Shown here: positions 18,555 through 27,204 of the stretch, one piece after another
Layout: each line of letters begins with the position of its first letter
How positions within the stretch are numbered: position 1 is the stretch's first letter
Assembly: GCA_039917615.1 (NCBI GenBank)
Contig: JBDSJD010000021.1
Span: forward strand, 5,088 to 69,087
DNA length: 64,000 bases
From: ZC4RG30 sp039917615
Lineage (GTDB): Bacteria > Pseudomonadota > Gammaproteobacteria > Steroidobacterales > Steroidobacteraceae
Reading direction: 5' to 3'
Notes under the pieces: generated by a model
The model's input: the letters and a program-made list of their open reading frames with translations, nothing else
What the model was told of the DNA's origin: nothing
Databases searched by the model: none
Position numbers and translations under genes: made by a program

Positions 18555-18975
18555 ATAGGACACATGGGCCGAGCGTGCAAGCGCTGCGGCTTTATGGGGA
18601 ACGGGCTTTATGTCCGCCCGTAGACAGGCTCCAGCAGGCTGAGTCGATCCACCTGGCGCATCGAATTACCCCGGTCAACTCCCAGAATCCTTTTGTGGTC
18701 ACGTCGCAGCGCCCGCAGTCGCCTGAAACCCTTCCGCCGTGGATGGCCAGCCCTGATCTGCCCGCCGCAGCACCAGGAAGGCGGAATGCGACCTTGAAAC
18801 AGGCCAGGCGCAAACCCCGTCGTTCACTTCACTTCCTCCCACTTGGCGGTCGGCACAGATAAAGACATATAACCCCAGACGTCCACCTCATCCAGTCACG
18901 CAAGACACTTTGGAAATACCTGTCTGCGCCGCATTTTCAATTGAATACAACGGATAAAACAGAAGGCATAGCCTT
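18555..18975. other. Intergenic region between divergent genes
   Basis: About 420 bp separate the YtrA-type operon (minus) from the DUF1080 gene (plus). It must hold promoters for both sides. I see no convincing gene, repeat or RNA. An open frame at 18575-18862 has no recognisable features. Confidence 0.5.
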
Positions 18976-19752
18976 ATGCGCCTGCTCAACATTTTCACAA
19001 CCCTGGCGTGCAGCGTTGTTCTTGCTGCCACTGCTGCTGAAACGGCTCCGCCGAACACATTGACAGCAGCCGAAAAGGCCGCTGCCTGGAAACTCTTGTG
19101 GGATGGCAAAACATCTGTCGGATGGAGAACGCCGACATCAGAGCAGTTTCCGGTGCGCGGTTGGTCAATGACGAATGGCGCCCTTTCGGTGCTTCCAACT
19201 AACGGCGGCGAATCGGGCGGTGGTGGCGACATCATCACCACGGAGAAATTCTCGCGGTTCGAATTGACGGTGGACTTCAAAATCACCGAGGGCGCGAACA
19301 GCGGCATAAAGTATCTTGTTCAACCGAATATCTCGCCCATCGACAAGAACACGGGCGAGCCTACCGACATCGGGTCGGCCATCGGACCGGAATATCAGGT
19401 CCTGGACGATTTGCGTCATCCGGATGCAAAGGCGGGGCGAAACGGGAATCGCACTCTTGGCTCGCTTTACGATGTGATGCCCGCTGCCGCGACGAAGAAG
19501 CCAAACCCCATCGGCGAGTGGAACACTGCACGCATTGTAGTGAACGGAAACCACGTCGAACACTGGCTGAATGGAGAACTTGTTCTGGAATACGAGCGCG
19601 GCTCAGCGGCATTCCGCAAAGAAGTAGCAGCAAGCAAATTCAAGAACATTCCCAACTTTGGCGAGTGGGCTGATGGCCACATTCTTCTGCAGGATCATGG
19701 GAACATGGTCTCCTACCGCAGTATCAAGATTCGCGTCCTACCCGCGAAATAA
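18976..19752 (+). CDS. DUF1080 (3-keto-disaccharide hydrolase family) secreted protein
   Basis: The 258-residue protein has a signal peptide (MRLLNIFTTLACSVVLAATA) and a concanavalin-like DUF1080 domain over the rest. Typical features are WKLLWDGKTSVGWRT, GGDIITTEKFSRFELTVDFK (marker), GANSGIKYLV, GPEYQVLDD, GEWNTARIVVNGNHVEHWLNG (marker) and ILLQDHG near the end. Members of this family cleave 3-keto-glycosides. The adjacent Gfo/Idh/MocA oxidoreductase is a plausible enzyme for making or reducing the 3-keto sugar. By eye, base composition is less GC-rich than the surroundings. Confidence 0.9.
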   Translation: MRLLNIFTTLACSVVLAATAAETAPPNTLTAAEKAAAWKLLWDGKTSVGWRTPTSEQFPVRGWSMTNGALSVLPTNGGESGGGGDIITTEKFSRFELTVDFKITEGANSGIKYLVQPNISPIDKNTGEPTDIGSAIGPEYQVLDDLRHPDAKAGRNGNRTLGSLYDVMPAAATKKPNPIGEWNTARIVVNGNHVEHWLNGELVLEYERGSAAFRKEVAASKFKNIPNFGEWADGHILLQDHGNMVSYRSIKIRVLPAK

Positions 19753-19780
19753 CTTTAATTTCGATAGCCGACTTCAACCT

Positions 19781-21199
19781 ATGACAAATCATTCTCTCAA
19801 AACCACTTCACCGGCCTCGAAGGGCCGCCGCTCCTTTTTCAAAGGTGCACTCGCCTCGGGCGCGCTTGCAACATTCTCACCAAACATCGTGCTCGGCGCT
19901 GCTGGCCAAAAGGTTCGCCTCGCCTGCATCGGCATCGGAAATCGTGGTGCCGAAGACGTTCGATCCATGAATGCCACCGGCCTTGCGACCGTAGTGGCGC
20001 TTTGCGACACGGACATGGGTGCACCACATACACAGCAGGTCATGCAGATGTTTCCGGACGTCCCGCGATTTCAGGATTTCCGGAAATTGTTCGACAAGAT
20101 GGCCAATGGCATCGACGCCGTATGTGTTGCGGTTCCGGATTTGTCCCACTTCCCGATCTGCATGCTCGCAATGTCACTCGGCAAGCATGTGTATGTCGAG
20201 AAGCCGATGGCGCTCACGTTCCGACAGATTGAGCTGATGATGGCAGCGGAAAGGAAATATGGAGTCGCCTGCCAGATGGGCAACCAGGGACATTCCGCAG
20301 GGAACTACTTTCAATTCAAGGCATGGACCGACGCTGGCATCATCAAGAACGTCACCAGGATCACCGCGTTCATGAATAGCGCCCGACGTTGGCACGGAAT
20401 GAAAGTGGATGGCTATCCGCCTGAACAGCCGGTGCCGTCAACGCTCGATTGGGATTGCTGGCTCACAACCGCGAAGCAACACGCCTATAACAAGGCCTAT
20501 ATGAATGGCGAATGGCGTTCGTGGTTTGATTTCGGCAATGGAGCGCTCGGTGATTGGGGCGCGCACATTTTCGACACCGCACACGAGTTTCTCAATCTGG
20601 GCTTGCCCACGGAAGTGGAGCCGAAGCTGGAAGGTTGGAACCCATTGATCTTTCCTCAGGCGTCCACGCTTGCGTTCCGTTTTCCAAGGAGAGGTTCGCA
20701 GCCACCAGTGGAATTGACCTGGTACGACGGCGTTAAAAACCTGCCTCCATTGCCGGCCAATTTTGGTAGCGGGATTGTTGACCCCAACATTCCACCACCA
20801 TCCACCGGCACGATCGACACTCAGACGCTTGCGCCGGGTAAAGTCATCTACGGTGAAGGACTTACTTTCAAGGGAGGCACTCATGGTTCAACGCTGCAAA
20901 TCATGGGAGGCGAACGAGCGAGGGACGTTCAGACCAGCCTGCCAAACGTCCAGAGCAGCCCATCGAACCACGCGGAAAACTTCCTGAAGGCGGCGAAGGG
21001 CGAGGAGAAAACCCGCTCCAATTTTGCGGTGGCTGGCCCATTGTGCCAGGCCATGGCCATCGGCATCATCGCCCAGCGTGTGAATGCGAAAGTGGAATTC
21101 GACTCCGTGAAGAGGCAGATCACAAATCACAAAGTCGCGAACGAATTACTTGGTGGCGTTCCTCCGCGGCGGAATTGGGAGCAATACTACAAATTGTGA
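19781..21199 (+). CDS. Tat-exported Gfo/Idh/MocA family oxidoreductase
   Basis: The ATG at 19781 begins MTNHSLKTTS and leads into a twin-arginine signal (GRRSFFKGALASG), giving 472 residues; an earlier in-frame ATG at 19658 overlaps the previous gene and is rejected. The NAD(P)-binding beta-alpha-beta unit reads VRLACIGIGNRGAEDV, and the conserved EKPMALT follows at about residue 140. Family members oxidise or reduce sugars. The Tat signal means the nucleotide cofactor would be loaded before export, as in glucose-fructose oxidoreductase. It follows the DUF1080 gene after 28 bp and probably acts with it. Confidence 0.9.
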   Translation: MTNHSLKTTSPASKGRRSFFKGALASGALATFSPNIVLGAAGQKVRLACIGIGNRGAEDVRSMNATGLATVVALCDTDMGAPHTQQVMQMFPDVPRFQDFRKLFDKMANGIDAVCVAVPDLSHFPICMLAMSLGKHVYVEKPMALTFRQIELMMAAERKYGVACQMGNQGHSAGNYFQFKAWTDAGIIKNVTRITAFMNSARRWHGMKVDGYPPEQPVPSTLDWDCWLTTAKQHAYNKAYMNGEWRSWFDFGNGALGDWGAHIFDTAHEFLNLGLPTEVEPKLEGWNPLIFPQASTLAFRFPRRGSQPPVELTWYDGVKNLPPLPANFGSGIVDPNIPPPSTGTIDTQTLAPGKVIYGEGLTFKGGTHGSTLQIMGGERARDVQTSLPNVQSSPSNHAENFLKAAKGEEKTRSNFAVAGPLCQAMAIGIIAQRVNAKVEFDSVKRQITNHKVANELLGGVPPRRNWEQYYKL

Positions 21200-21229
21200 G
21201 TCCGCCATTTTCCGATTGGCAGCCACTGC

Positions 21230-21604
21230 TCATTGCAGGTCTTCAAGCTCTTGCACGGGCCTGATTTCGATCTCGCTCGGTCCTGACATCGGGTTGGGGC
21301 AGCGCTTTCCCCAGGCGACCGCCTCTGCCATGTCCTTGACCTCCCATAGCCAGAAGCCGGCAACCTGTTCGCGGGCTGGGTCGAAGGGTCCATCGATGAC
21401 CCTGCGGCTGGAACCATCGAACGCAATACGCTTCCCTTGCGAGGAAGGCGTGAGACCGTCGCAGTCGCCGGGCTGCAGGATGCCGGCCTTTATCAGCTCG
21501 TCATTGAACTTGCCCATCGCCTCCATCGATTTCTTCATCTCGGCCGTCAGAACGAAACCCTTTTCGCTTTCCTCGGTAGCCTTTACCAACACGATGACTC
21601 GCAT
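21230..21604 (-). CDS. YCII-related (DGPF) domain protein
   Basis: The start MRVIVLVKATEESE at 21604 has GGAG 5-9 bp upstream, giving 124 residues. The protein has the YCII features: an ALR-like beginning, GFVLTAEMKKSMEAMGKFNDE (marker), AGILQPGDCDGL, DGPFDPAREQVAGFWLWEV and the CPNP motif before a strand ending in IRPV. The DGPF-type family is often coupled to ECF sigma factors, but none is adjacent here. The exact reaction is unknown. It is probably the last gene of the Ku transcript, starting 17 bp after the MerR-TPR stop. Confidence 0.88.
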   Translation of the reverse strand: MRVIVLVKATEESEKGFVLTAEMKKSMEAMGKFNDELIKAGILQPGDCDGLTPSSQGKRIAFDGSSRRVIDGPFDPAREQVAGFWLWEVKDMAEAVAWGKRCPNPMSGPSEIEIRPVQELEDLQ

Positions 21605-21620
21605 TGCATTCTCCTTGTCG

Positions 21621-22442
21621 TCATTCCGCAGCGCATAGCCTTCGATACGCATTCCAGTGGCGCACAGCGCGCCGCTGATCCCCTGCCTGCTGCCACAGCA
21701 GGGCCAGGTTGTGGTGTGCATCGCTGAAGTCCGGATCCAGCTCGATCACACGCCCGTAGACGGAAATGGCTTCCTCGGTGCGCCCGAGATCTTCCAGCGC
21801 AACGGCCTGGTTGTAGAGGACATTCACGTCCCCCTGGTCGCCGCGATAGAGGTTCAGGGCTTCGCTGATGCGCCCTTGCAGGTGCAGCAGCCGACCCAGA
21901 TTGGCGCGGGCGCCACTGTGTGAATGTCTGGCAATGCATGCACCGTAGGCTTTCACCGCCGCGTCAAGGTCGGTCTCTTCCAGTTCCAGCGCGGCCGAAA
22001 ATTCCCGCTCGCATTCGTCGCCTGCGGTCTCATTCGTTTCGCCTGCGGTTGTGTCGACGATCTGCACCGTTTCGCCGTCCCTGCGTACCTCAAAGGACAG
22101 CAACAACTGTCCGGACAGCGCATCACGCTTCTTGCCGGCTTCCTGCACCACGACGCGCCCACCTGCGGCCGTCACCGATAGCCCCCCCGCCGGCAGCTTG
22201 ATCGGAAGCTGCGAACGCAGTGTGCGCAGCGCTTCGCCCACGCGGCGCGCAGCAATACCGGCAGACAGCAGATGGCGAGCCGTGCGCAGCACGATCAGAT
22301 CGTGGAAGGAAAAACGCAGCGCGCCACGTGCTCCCTTGGCCGGCGACACATACCTGGCCCGCACCATTGATCGAAGCGAGCGCACCGGAATGCGGGCCAG
22401 CCGCGATACTTCGGCCGTCCCGAACTGCTGCATTTCAGGCAC
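21621..22442 (-). CDS. MerR-type HTH / TPR-repeat protein
   Basis: The 273-residue protein joins an N-terminal MerR-like winged helix (residues about 8-80: TAEVSRLARIPVRSLRSMVR, then LIVLRTARHLLSAGI) to C-terminal TPR repeats (about 150-265; one reads VLYNQAVALEDLGRTEEAI). A beta-rich middle part (about 85-130) has no clear family. The start overlaps the Ku stop by 8 bp, so the two are tightly coupled, suggesting a role in controlling or scaffolding the Ku repair system. That role is inference. Confidence 0.8.
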   Translation of the reverse strand: MPEMQQFGTAEVSRLARIPVRSLRSMVRARYVSPAKGARGALRFSFHDLIVLRTARHLLSAGIAARRVGEALRTLRSQLPIKLPAGGLSVTAAGGRVVVQEAGKKRDALSGQLLLSFEVRRDGETVQIVDTTAGETNETAGDECEREFSAALELEETDLDAAVKAYGACIARHSHSGARANLGRLLHLQGRISEALNLYRGDQGDVNVLYNQAVALEDLGRTEEAISVYGRVIELDPDFSDAHHNLALLWQQAGDQRRAVRHWNAYRRLCAAE

Positions 22443-23319
22443 CCCGGGATGCGCGCTTCGATCTACCTGCAGCGGCGGTTACCCGCTTCGGAGGTTTGCG
22501 GGCTGCCGGCTGCGCCTTCGCAGCGTCTTTGTTTCGCAGGCTTCGCTGCAGAATCTCCATGAGATCGACCACGTTCCCACCCACGGGGCCGCGATCGTCC
22601 TCCGGGCTCTCGAAGCTGGAAATCTCTTTGCCGCTCTTGATCTTCTTGTCGATGGCCGCCTCGACCCTGGCGCGGAATTCATCGTGGAACTGATTCGGAT
22701 CAAAACGCTTGGCGGTGGTCTGCTCGATCAAGGCTTTGGCGAGCTTCAGTTCAGCGGCGGAAAGTTCCGGCGCGTCCGGCATGCCGAGTTCCTTGAGGCT
22801 GCGGATTTCGTCCTTGAAAAAAAGCTGGTGCATGGCCATGCCGGTTTCCAGGGGACGTATCAGCACCACGTACTCCCGTCCGCGGGCCGCCCAGCGTCCC
22901 ACCGCGCAAAGCTTCGACTGACGCATCGCTTCGTTCAGCAGAGCATAGGGCTTGCCGCCGTGCTTGGAGGGCGCCAGCAAATAGGTCCGGTCGAAATAGA
23001 TTGGGTCGATGGTTTCCAGTGGCACGAATTCGGCGATGTCCACCGACTTCGATCCTGCCTCCTCCAGCGCCTTGATCTCCTCGGGCTTGAACATGACATA
23101 GCGATCCTTCTCATATTCGTAACCCTTGACCATCTCCGAGCGTTCGACCACTTCTCCGTCCAGCGCGCAGATGTACTGCTGCTTCACGCGCGCGCCATCC
23201 TTGGCGTGGAGAAGATTGAAGGAGATGCGCTTGGCAGCAACCTCGGTGGAATAGATATCCACCGGAATGCTAACCAGGCCGAATGAGATGGTCACCGAGG
23301 CAAAGGATCGCGCCGCCAT
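22435..23319 (-). CDS. ku: Ku homodimer protein of non-homologous end joining
   Basis: The 294-residue protein matches bacterial Ku: the first strand SFGLVSIPVDIYSTE, LLHAKDGARVKQQYICALDGEVV (marker), VKGYEYEKDRYVMF, SVDIAEFVPL, and AKALIEQTTAKRFDPNQFHDEF toward the DNA-binding C-terminus. The C-terminal tail is Lys/Arg-rich, as usual. Ku threads onto double-strand ends and recruits the LigD ligase. No ligD is present in this window. The MerR-TPR gene overlaps its 3' end. Confidence 0.95.
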   Translation of the reverse strand: MAARSFASVTISFGLVSIPVDIYSTEVAAKRISFNLLHAKDGARVKQQYICALDGEVVERSEMVKGYEYEKDRYVMFKPEEIKALEEAGSKSVDIAEFVPLETIDPIYFDRTYLLAPSKHGGKPYALLNEAMRQSKLCAVGRWAARGREYVVLIRPLETGMAMHQLFFKDEIRSLKELGMPDAPELSAAELKLAKALIEQTTAKRFDPNQFHDEFRARVEAAIDKKIKSGKEISSFESPEDDRGPVGGNVVDLMEILQRSLRNKDAAKAQPAARKPPKRVTAAAGRSKRASRGA

Positions 23320-23658
23320 GATGGAGTCCTCCGTATGCCCCGAAGATACTCTTGGGCAAAGTGGCGTCGTATCAGCGTGGGACTACAGAAACATCTGCGA
23401 TTCGCTGTCAGACGGCGCACCGCCGACCTGCTGGGCCCGCGAGCGTGGACTTGAGACCGGCTAGCCCGGATGTATCGGCGACTGAATCAGGTGTGTTTTA
23501 TTCATGAGGCCAGCTCCCGAAGCAAGGGCTCAACTCCGAGCACGGACGCCCAGCGGTTATCCGATTGAGCAAGATGCTCTAAATCGATCCAGCGTGGTGA
23601 TCTGTGGTGACTCAGTCAATCTAGCAAATTGATAGATGACCCTAACCCGTTGAGTTAA
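23320..23658. other. Intergenic region between Ku and tRNA-Arg
   Basis: About 340 bp hold no gene that I can support. The part next to 23319 should carry the Ku promoter. No integrase, attachment-site duplicate or repeat is seen next to the tRNA. Confidence 0.5.
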
Positions 23659-23735
23659 TGGCGCGCCTGGAGAGATTCGAACTCCCGACCTTCTGGTTCG
23701 TAGCCAGACGCTCTATCCAACTGAGCTACAGGCGC
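23659..23735 (-). tRNA. tRNA-Arg (anticodon ACG)
   Basis: The minus strand folds into a 77-nt tRNA. The acceptor arms GCGCCTG and CAGGCGC pair, the anticodon stem TCTGG/CCAGA encloses loop CTACGAA with anticodon ACG, and the T loop is TTCGAAT with one G-T pair in its stem. A G discriminator and encoded CCA end at 23659. Anticodon ACG reads CGN arginine codons after A34 deamination. Confidence 0.97.
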
Positions 23736-23828
23736 GTGGGGAGCGGCATTCTAGGGGCCTGCGGCGACAACGGCAAGGCAAAATGGCGTCGCCAGGCCTG
23801 CCAGCGCCCTCCACACGCCGCGCCCGGG

Positions 23829-24743
23829 TCAAGCGCTCGCGACACTCGCAGGCTCTGGGATCGGCGTCACGCTGACCGCTACAGAGAGCAGCTGACTGGC
23901 GGTGCCCAACACCACGCCGCGCAGCGGCGACACATCCCGAAACTCCCGCCCCCACCCCAAAGTAATGAACTCGACATCCGCAATCTTGCCGTTGGTTGGA
24001 TCGAAGGCTACCCAGCCCAGGGTTGGACAGTGTGCACAAACCCAGGCGTGCGAGGCATCCGCGCCGGTGAGCTTGGTGCCATCGGCGCGCGACCGGTTCA
24101 GCACATACCCACTGACATAGCGGGCAGGAATGCCAAGCGTGCGCAGGCACGACAGCATCAGGTGCGCATAGTCCTGGCAGACACCACGCTTGAGCTCGAG
24201 CACTTCTTCCACACTGGTCGAGATGGTGGTGGCCTTGGGGTCGTAGACGAATTCCTTGCGGATACGCTGGGTGAGATCCAGCAGCGCCGCAAGCCAGGGG
24301 CGGCCGGGCGTGAAGCTGGGCGCGGCATAGGCACGCGCGCTGGCAAGCAATGGTACGGCCGGCGATGGAATACGGTAGCTCTCGACTTCCAGATCGGTGC
24401 CGGGGCCCCACTCGCCCTTCACGGCCAGCGATTCTTCCCAAGGCGGTGAAGCTGCGTCGGGCGACGGCGCATAACGCGACACGATGACTTCGGACTCGGC
24501 GCGCACGGTCAGCGCATGGTGAGGCTCATCGACAAACAGGCTGATCATGTAGTTGCCGAAGTAGTCGATGCTTACGTTGCGCTCGATGGACGCTGGCCTG
24601 ATATCGAGCTGATGTGAAACCACTTTCTGCCAGCTGGTCTCGCGCGGACTCAGGTGCGCGATCTGCCGGCTGCTGGTCACCAGCGACGAGTACTTGTAAC
24701 CCGTCTCGTGCACCACGCGATAACGAAGCGAGTCGGCCGTCAT
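23829..24743 (-). CDS. Transglutaminase-like protease/transferase
   Basis: The 304-residue protein starts at the ATG at 24743, overlapping the upstream stop by one base (TGATG). An N-terminal beta domain (residues about 5-100, LRYRVVHETGYKY) precedes a transglutaminase core with catalytic C189 (KRGVCQDYAH), H232 (ASHAWV) and D248 (FDPTNG). The triad is complete. This class is regularly found with circularly permuted ATP-grasp and alpha-E proteins in a predicted peptide-ligase system. It is the last gene of that block here, and may cleave or transfer the isopeptide-type product. Confidence 0.92.
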   Translation of the reverse strand: MTADSLRYRVVHETGYKYSSLVTSSRQIAHLSPRETSWQKVVSHQLDIRPASIERNVSIDYFGNYMISLFVDEPHHALTVRAESEVIVSRYAPSPDAASPPWEESLAVKGEWGPGTDLEVESYRIPSPAVPLLASARAYAAPSFTPGRPWLAALLDLTQRIRKEFVYDPKATTISTSVEEVLELKRGVCQDYAHLMLSCLRTLGIPARYVSGYVLNRSRADGTKLTGADASHAWVCAHCPTLGWVAFDPTNGKIADVEFITLGWGREFRDVSPLRGVVLGTASQLLSVAVSVTPIPEPASVASA

Positions 24744-27187
24744 CACACCCTCAGCGACGACCAGGTGCGCGCCTGGCCAACATTGAAGAATCGCTGCGTG
24801 AGTCGATCGTTCAGCTGCAGCGCGGCATTGCGCAGGCCGCTGATGGTGTTGCGCAGCTCTTCGCTCTCCGGGTTCAGGTGCCGGCCGCGATCCATGTCTG
24901 TGAGGAACCGTACATGCTCGCGCAGCAATTCGGCGCCGCAGGGGCCGTATTCCTTCTGCAAAACTTCCAGATATCCGAGCACACCCTTCGCCTGGAACAG
25001 AACGGACCGCGGATTGCTGGCATCGACCACGATCAGATCGAGCACGGGTAGCCACTCGGGACTGACCATGTAACGCGCGCGGTAGGTGACCGCGGAATCC
25101 GAAAGACGCAGCAGCCAGGTGAGCCCGGCGGTGCCGTCATGCAGGAACGCGCACTGCAGTGCGGCGCACTGGAAAACAAGCCGTTCCAGACGCCGACCGA
25201 TCGACATGAAGCGCCAGGCGTTGTCGCGCGTCATGCCATCGAGCGCAAAGCCGGAAAGCGTCATCAACCGCAGTGTGACCATGTCGAGCCATTCCAGCGC
25301 GGTGCTCACTTCCTGCACATCGCTGTCGGGAATATCCTGCAGCACATTGTTCAGCACGCGCCAGTTGTCCAACGACATGCGCTCGCGCAGATGAAAGGCC
25401 ACCTGCTGCAATGACTTGAGGTTGACAGGCAGGCTGCCGGGTTCTTCCTGAGACAGGGTCGCAGTGAGCAGCGCCTGCTCGACATCCTCGTCGTCACCGA
25501 TCAGGCCGGTTTGCCGCGCGAGTTCTTCCAGCGGTTGCTGGGCATTCTCTTCGTCGTCGCTGTCCTGCAGTTTCAGGCCCAGCGTCTGGCGCAGCAGGCG
25601 CGCCATGTCGTCGCAACGTTCCTGGTAACGACCCAGCCAGTAGAGATTCTCGGCAAGTCGCGATGGCAGGCCCGCGGGCGCGCGCACCAGATCCGCAGGC
25701 GTGACGGTGGTGCGCAGCAGCGTGAAGCTGGCATCCACCTGCCCCGGCGACATCACCCAGGTGTCTTTCGAACCCCCACCGCGCTGCATGGTGACCACAC
25801 GCGCGGATGCGCTGCTCGCGACGCGGGTGAGTCCACCTGGCATCACCATGTAGCCGGCTGGCGTAGCTACTGCAAACACGCGCAGACCGACGCCGCGTGG
25901 CTCCACGAGCAGTTCCGCGTTGCGCGACAACACCGGGGCCTGCGACACATGCACCAGTTCCTGCGCCACGAAGGCTTCGGGTCTGGCTTCCAGTCGCTTT
26001 TTGAATTCCGCCAGCCCCTTGGCATCCAGGTCGTGACCGAAGATGACATCAAAGTTGTTCGCCGGATCGGCGGGCTTGAACACCAGACGGTCCACGCGTT
26101 TGAGTGCATCGGCAAGTGCCGCGGGCTCGCCGCACCACCAGGTGCCGATCGAAGGCATCTGCAACTCCTGGCCAAGCAGGCGCTCGGCTATACGCGGCAG
26201 GAACCCGAGTAGAGTGCCCGACTCGAGAACACCGGAACCCAGAGCATTGGCAATGAGCACCGAGCCGCGGCGCGCACAATCGGTAAGCCCCGCGACCCCG
26301 AGAGCCGAATCGCTGCGTAACTCCAGCGGGTCGCAGTATGAACCGTCTTGACGACGCATGATGGCGTGCACGCGCCGCAGACCACCGATGGTCTTCAGCC
26401 ACACCTTGCCATCACGCACCGTGAGATCGCCGCCTTCCACCAGTGGAAAGCCGAGATAGCGCGACAGCAACGTATGTTCGAAATAGGTCTCGTTGTATGG
26501 GCCCGGAGTCAGCAGCACCACCAGCGGCGCGCCGTCGCCCTTGGGCGCATAGTGCAGCAGCGAGTCGCGCATGGTGGCGAAGAAGCGGGCCAGATGCTGG
26601 ATGCGCAGGTCGCGATAAAGATGCGGGAAGGTGCGCGACACGATCAACCGGTTTTCAAGCGCATAGCCAGCGCCTGAGGCGGCCTGTGTGCGATCGGCCA
26701 TTACCCACCAGCGGCCATCTGGCGAGCGCGCCAGATCGGCGGCATACACATGCAGATGCGTCTTGCCTGGCACCTGCGCCTTGCAAGCGGGGCGCAGGAA
26801 ACTGCTGTGCCCATACACCAGCGGCGCCGGGATCAGCCCTTCGCGCAGCAACTCCTGCGGGCCATAGATATCACCCAGGATTGCGTTGAGCAGCCAGGCG
26901 CGCTGCCTGATGCCGGACTCGATCTGCGACCATTCGTGCGTATCGATGATCAGCGGCAGTACGTCGAGGTCCCACGGGCGGTCCTGGCCCTTCGGGTCCG
27001 CATAGACATTGTAGGTGACGCCGCTGTCGCGGATCTGCCGTTCGGCAGCCGCACGCATGGCGCCGATATCCGACACGGAAGCCAGCGTAAGCTCTGAATA
27101 CAACTTTGACCAGGGCTCACGCGGCCGGCCCGGAGCGGCAAACAGCTCGTCGTAACGTCCTTGCGGATTGGGGTAACTGAGCAACAT
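24743..27187 (-). CDS. Circularly permuted ATP-grasp / alpha-E fusion protein
   Basis: I choose the ATG at 27187 (MLLSYPNPQGRYDELF), giving 814 residues; the frame is open further upstream but overlaps the DUF2126 gene without family similarity. Residues about 1-480 form a circularly permuted ATP-grasp domain (DRTQAASGAGYALENR, NEAxFEH-type YNETYFEHTLL, LVFKPADPANN, RGGGSKDTW). Residues about 500-810 form an alpha-E domain (LAENLYWLGRYQERCDDMARL). The equivalent domains are two separate genes at 31569-33017 and 30595-31569. The role is probably ATP-dependent amide or peptide bond formation. The substrate is unknown. Confidence 0.9.
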   Translation of the reverse strand: MLLSYPNPQGRYDELFAAPGRPREPWSKLYSELTLASVSDIGAMRAAAERQIRDSGVTYNVYADPKGQDRPWDLDVLPLIIDTHEWSQIESGIRQRAWLLNAILGDIYGPQELLREGLIPAPLVYGHSSFLRPACKAQVPGKTHLHVYAADLARSPDGRWWVMADRTQAASGAGYALENRLIVSRTFPHLYRDLRIQHLARFFATMRDSLLHYAPKGDGAPLVVLLTPGPYNETYFEHTLLSRYLGFPLVEGGDLTVRDGKVWLKTIGGLRRVHAIMRRQDGSYCDPLELRSDSALGVAGLTDCARRGSVLIANALGSGVLESGTLLGFLPRIAERLLGQELQMPSIGTWWCGEPAALADALKRVDRLVFKPADPANNFDVIFGHDLDAKGLAEFKKRLEARPEAFVAQELVHVSQAPVLSRNAELLVEPRGVGLRVFAVATPAGYMVMPGGLTRVASSASARVVTMQRGGGSKDTWVMSPGQVDASFTLLRTTVTPADLVRAPAGLPSRLAENLYWLGRYQERCDDMARLLRQTLGLKLQDSDDEENAQQPLEELARQTGLIGDDEDVEQALLTATLSQEEPGSLPVNLKSLQQVAFHLRERMSLDNWRVLNNVLQDIPDSDVQEVSTALEWLDMVTLRLMTLSGFALDGMTRDNAWRFMSIGRRLERLVFQCAALQCAFLHDGTAGLTWLLRLSDSAVTYRARYMVSPEWLPVLDLIVVDASNPRSVLFQAKGVLGYLEVLQKEYGPCGAELLREHVRFLTDMDRGRHLNPESEELRNTISGLRNAALQLNDRLTQRFFNVGQARTWSSLRV

Positions 27188-27204
27188 GGGAGGTGCGCAG
27201 TCTA

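Noticed and set aside
18575..18862. Plus-strand 95-codon frame in the divergent intergenic region
   Set aside because: Composition is Pro/Arg-rich and no start signal or similarity is evident.
23659..23735. tRNA-Arg as an integration site of a genomic island
   Set aside because: No integrase, direct repeat of the tRNA end or abrupt change of gene content is seen on either side.
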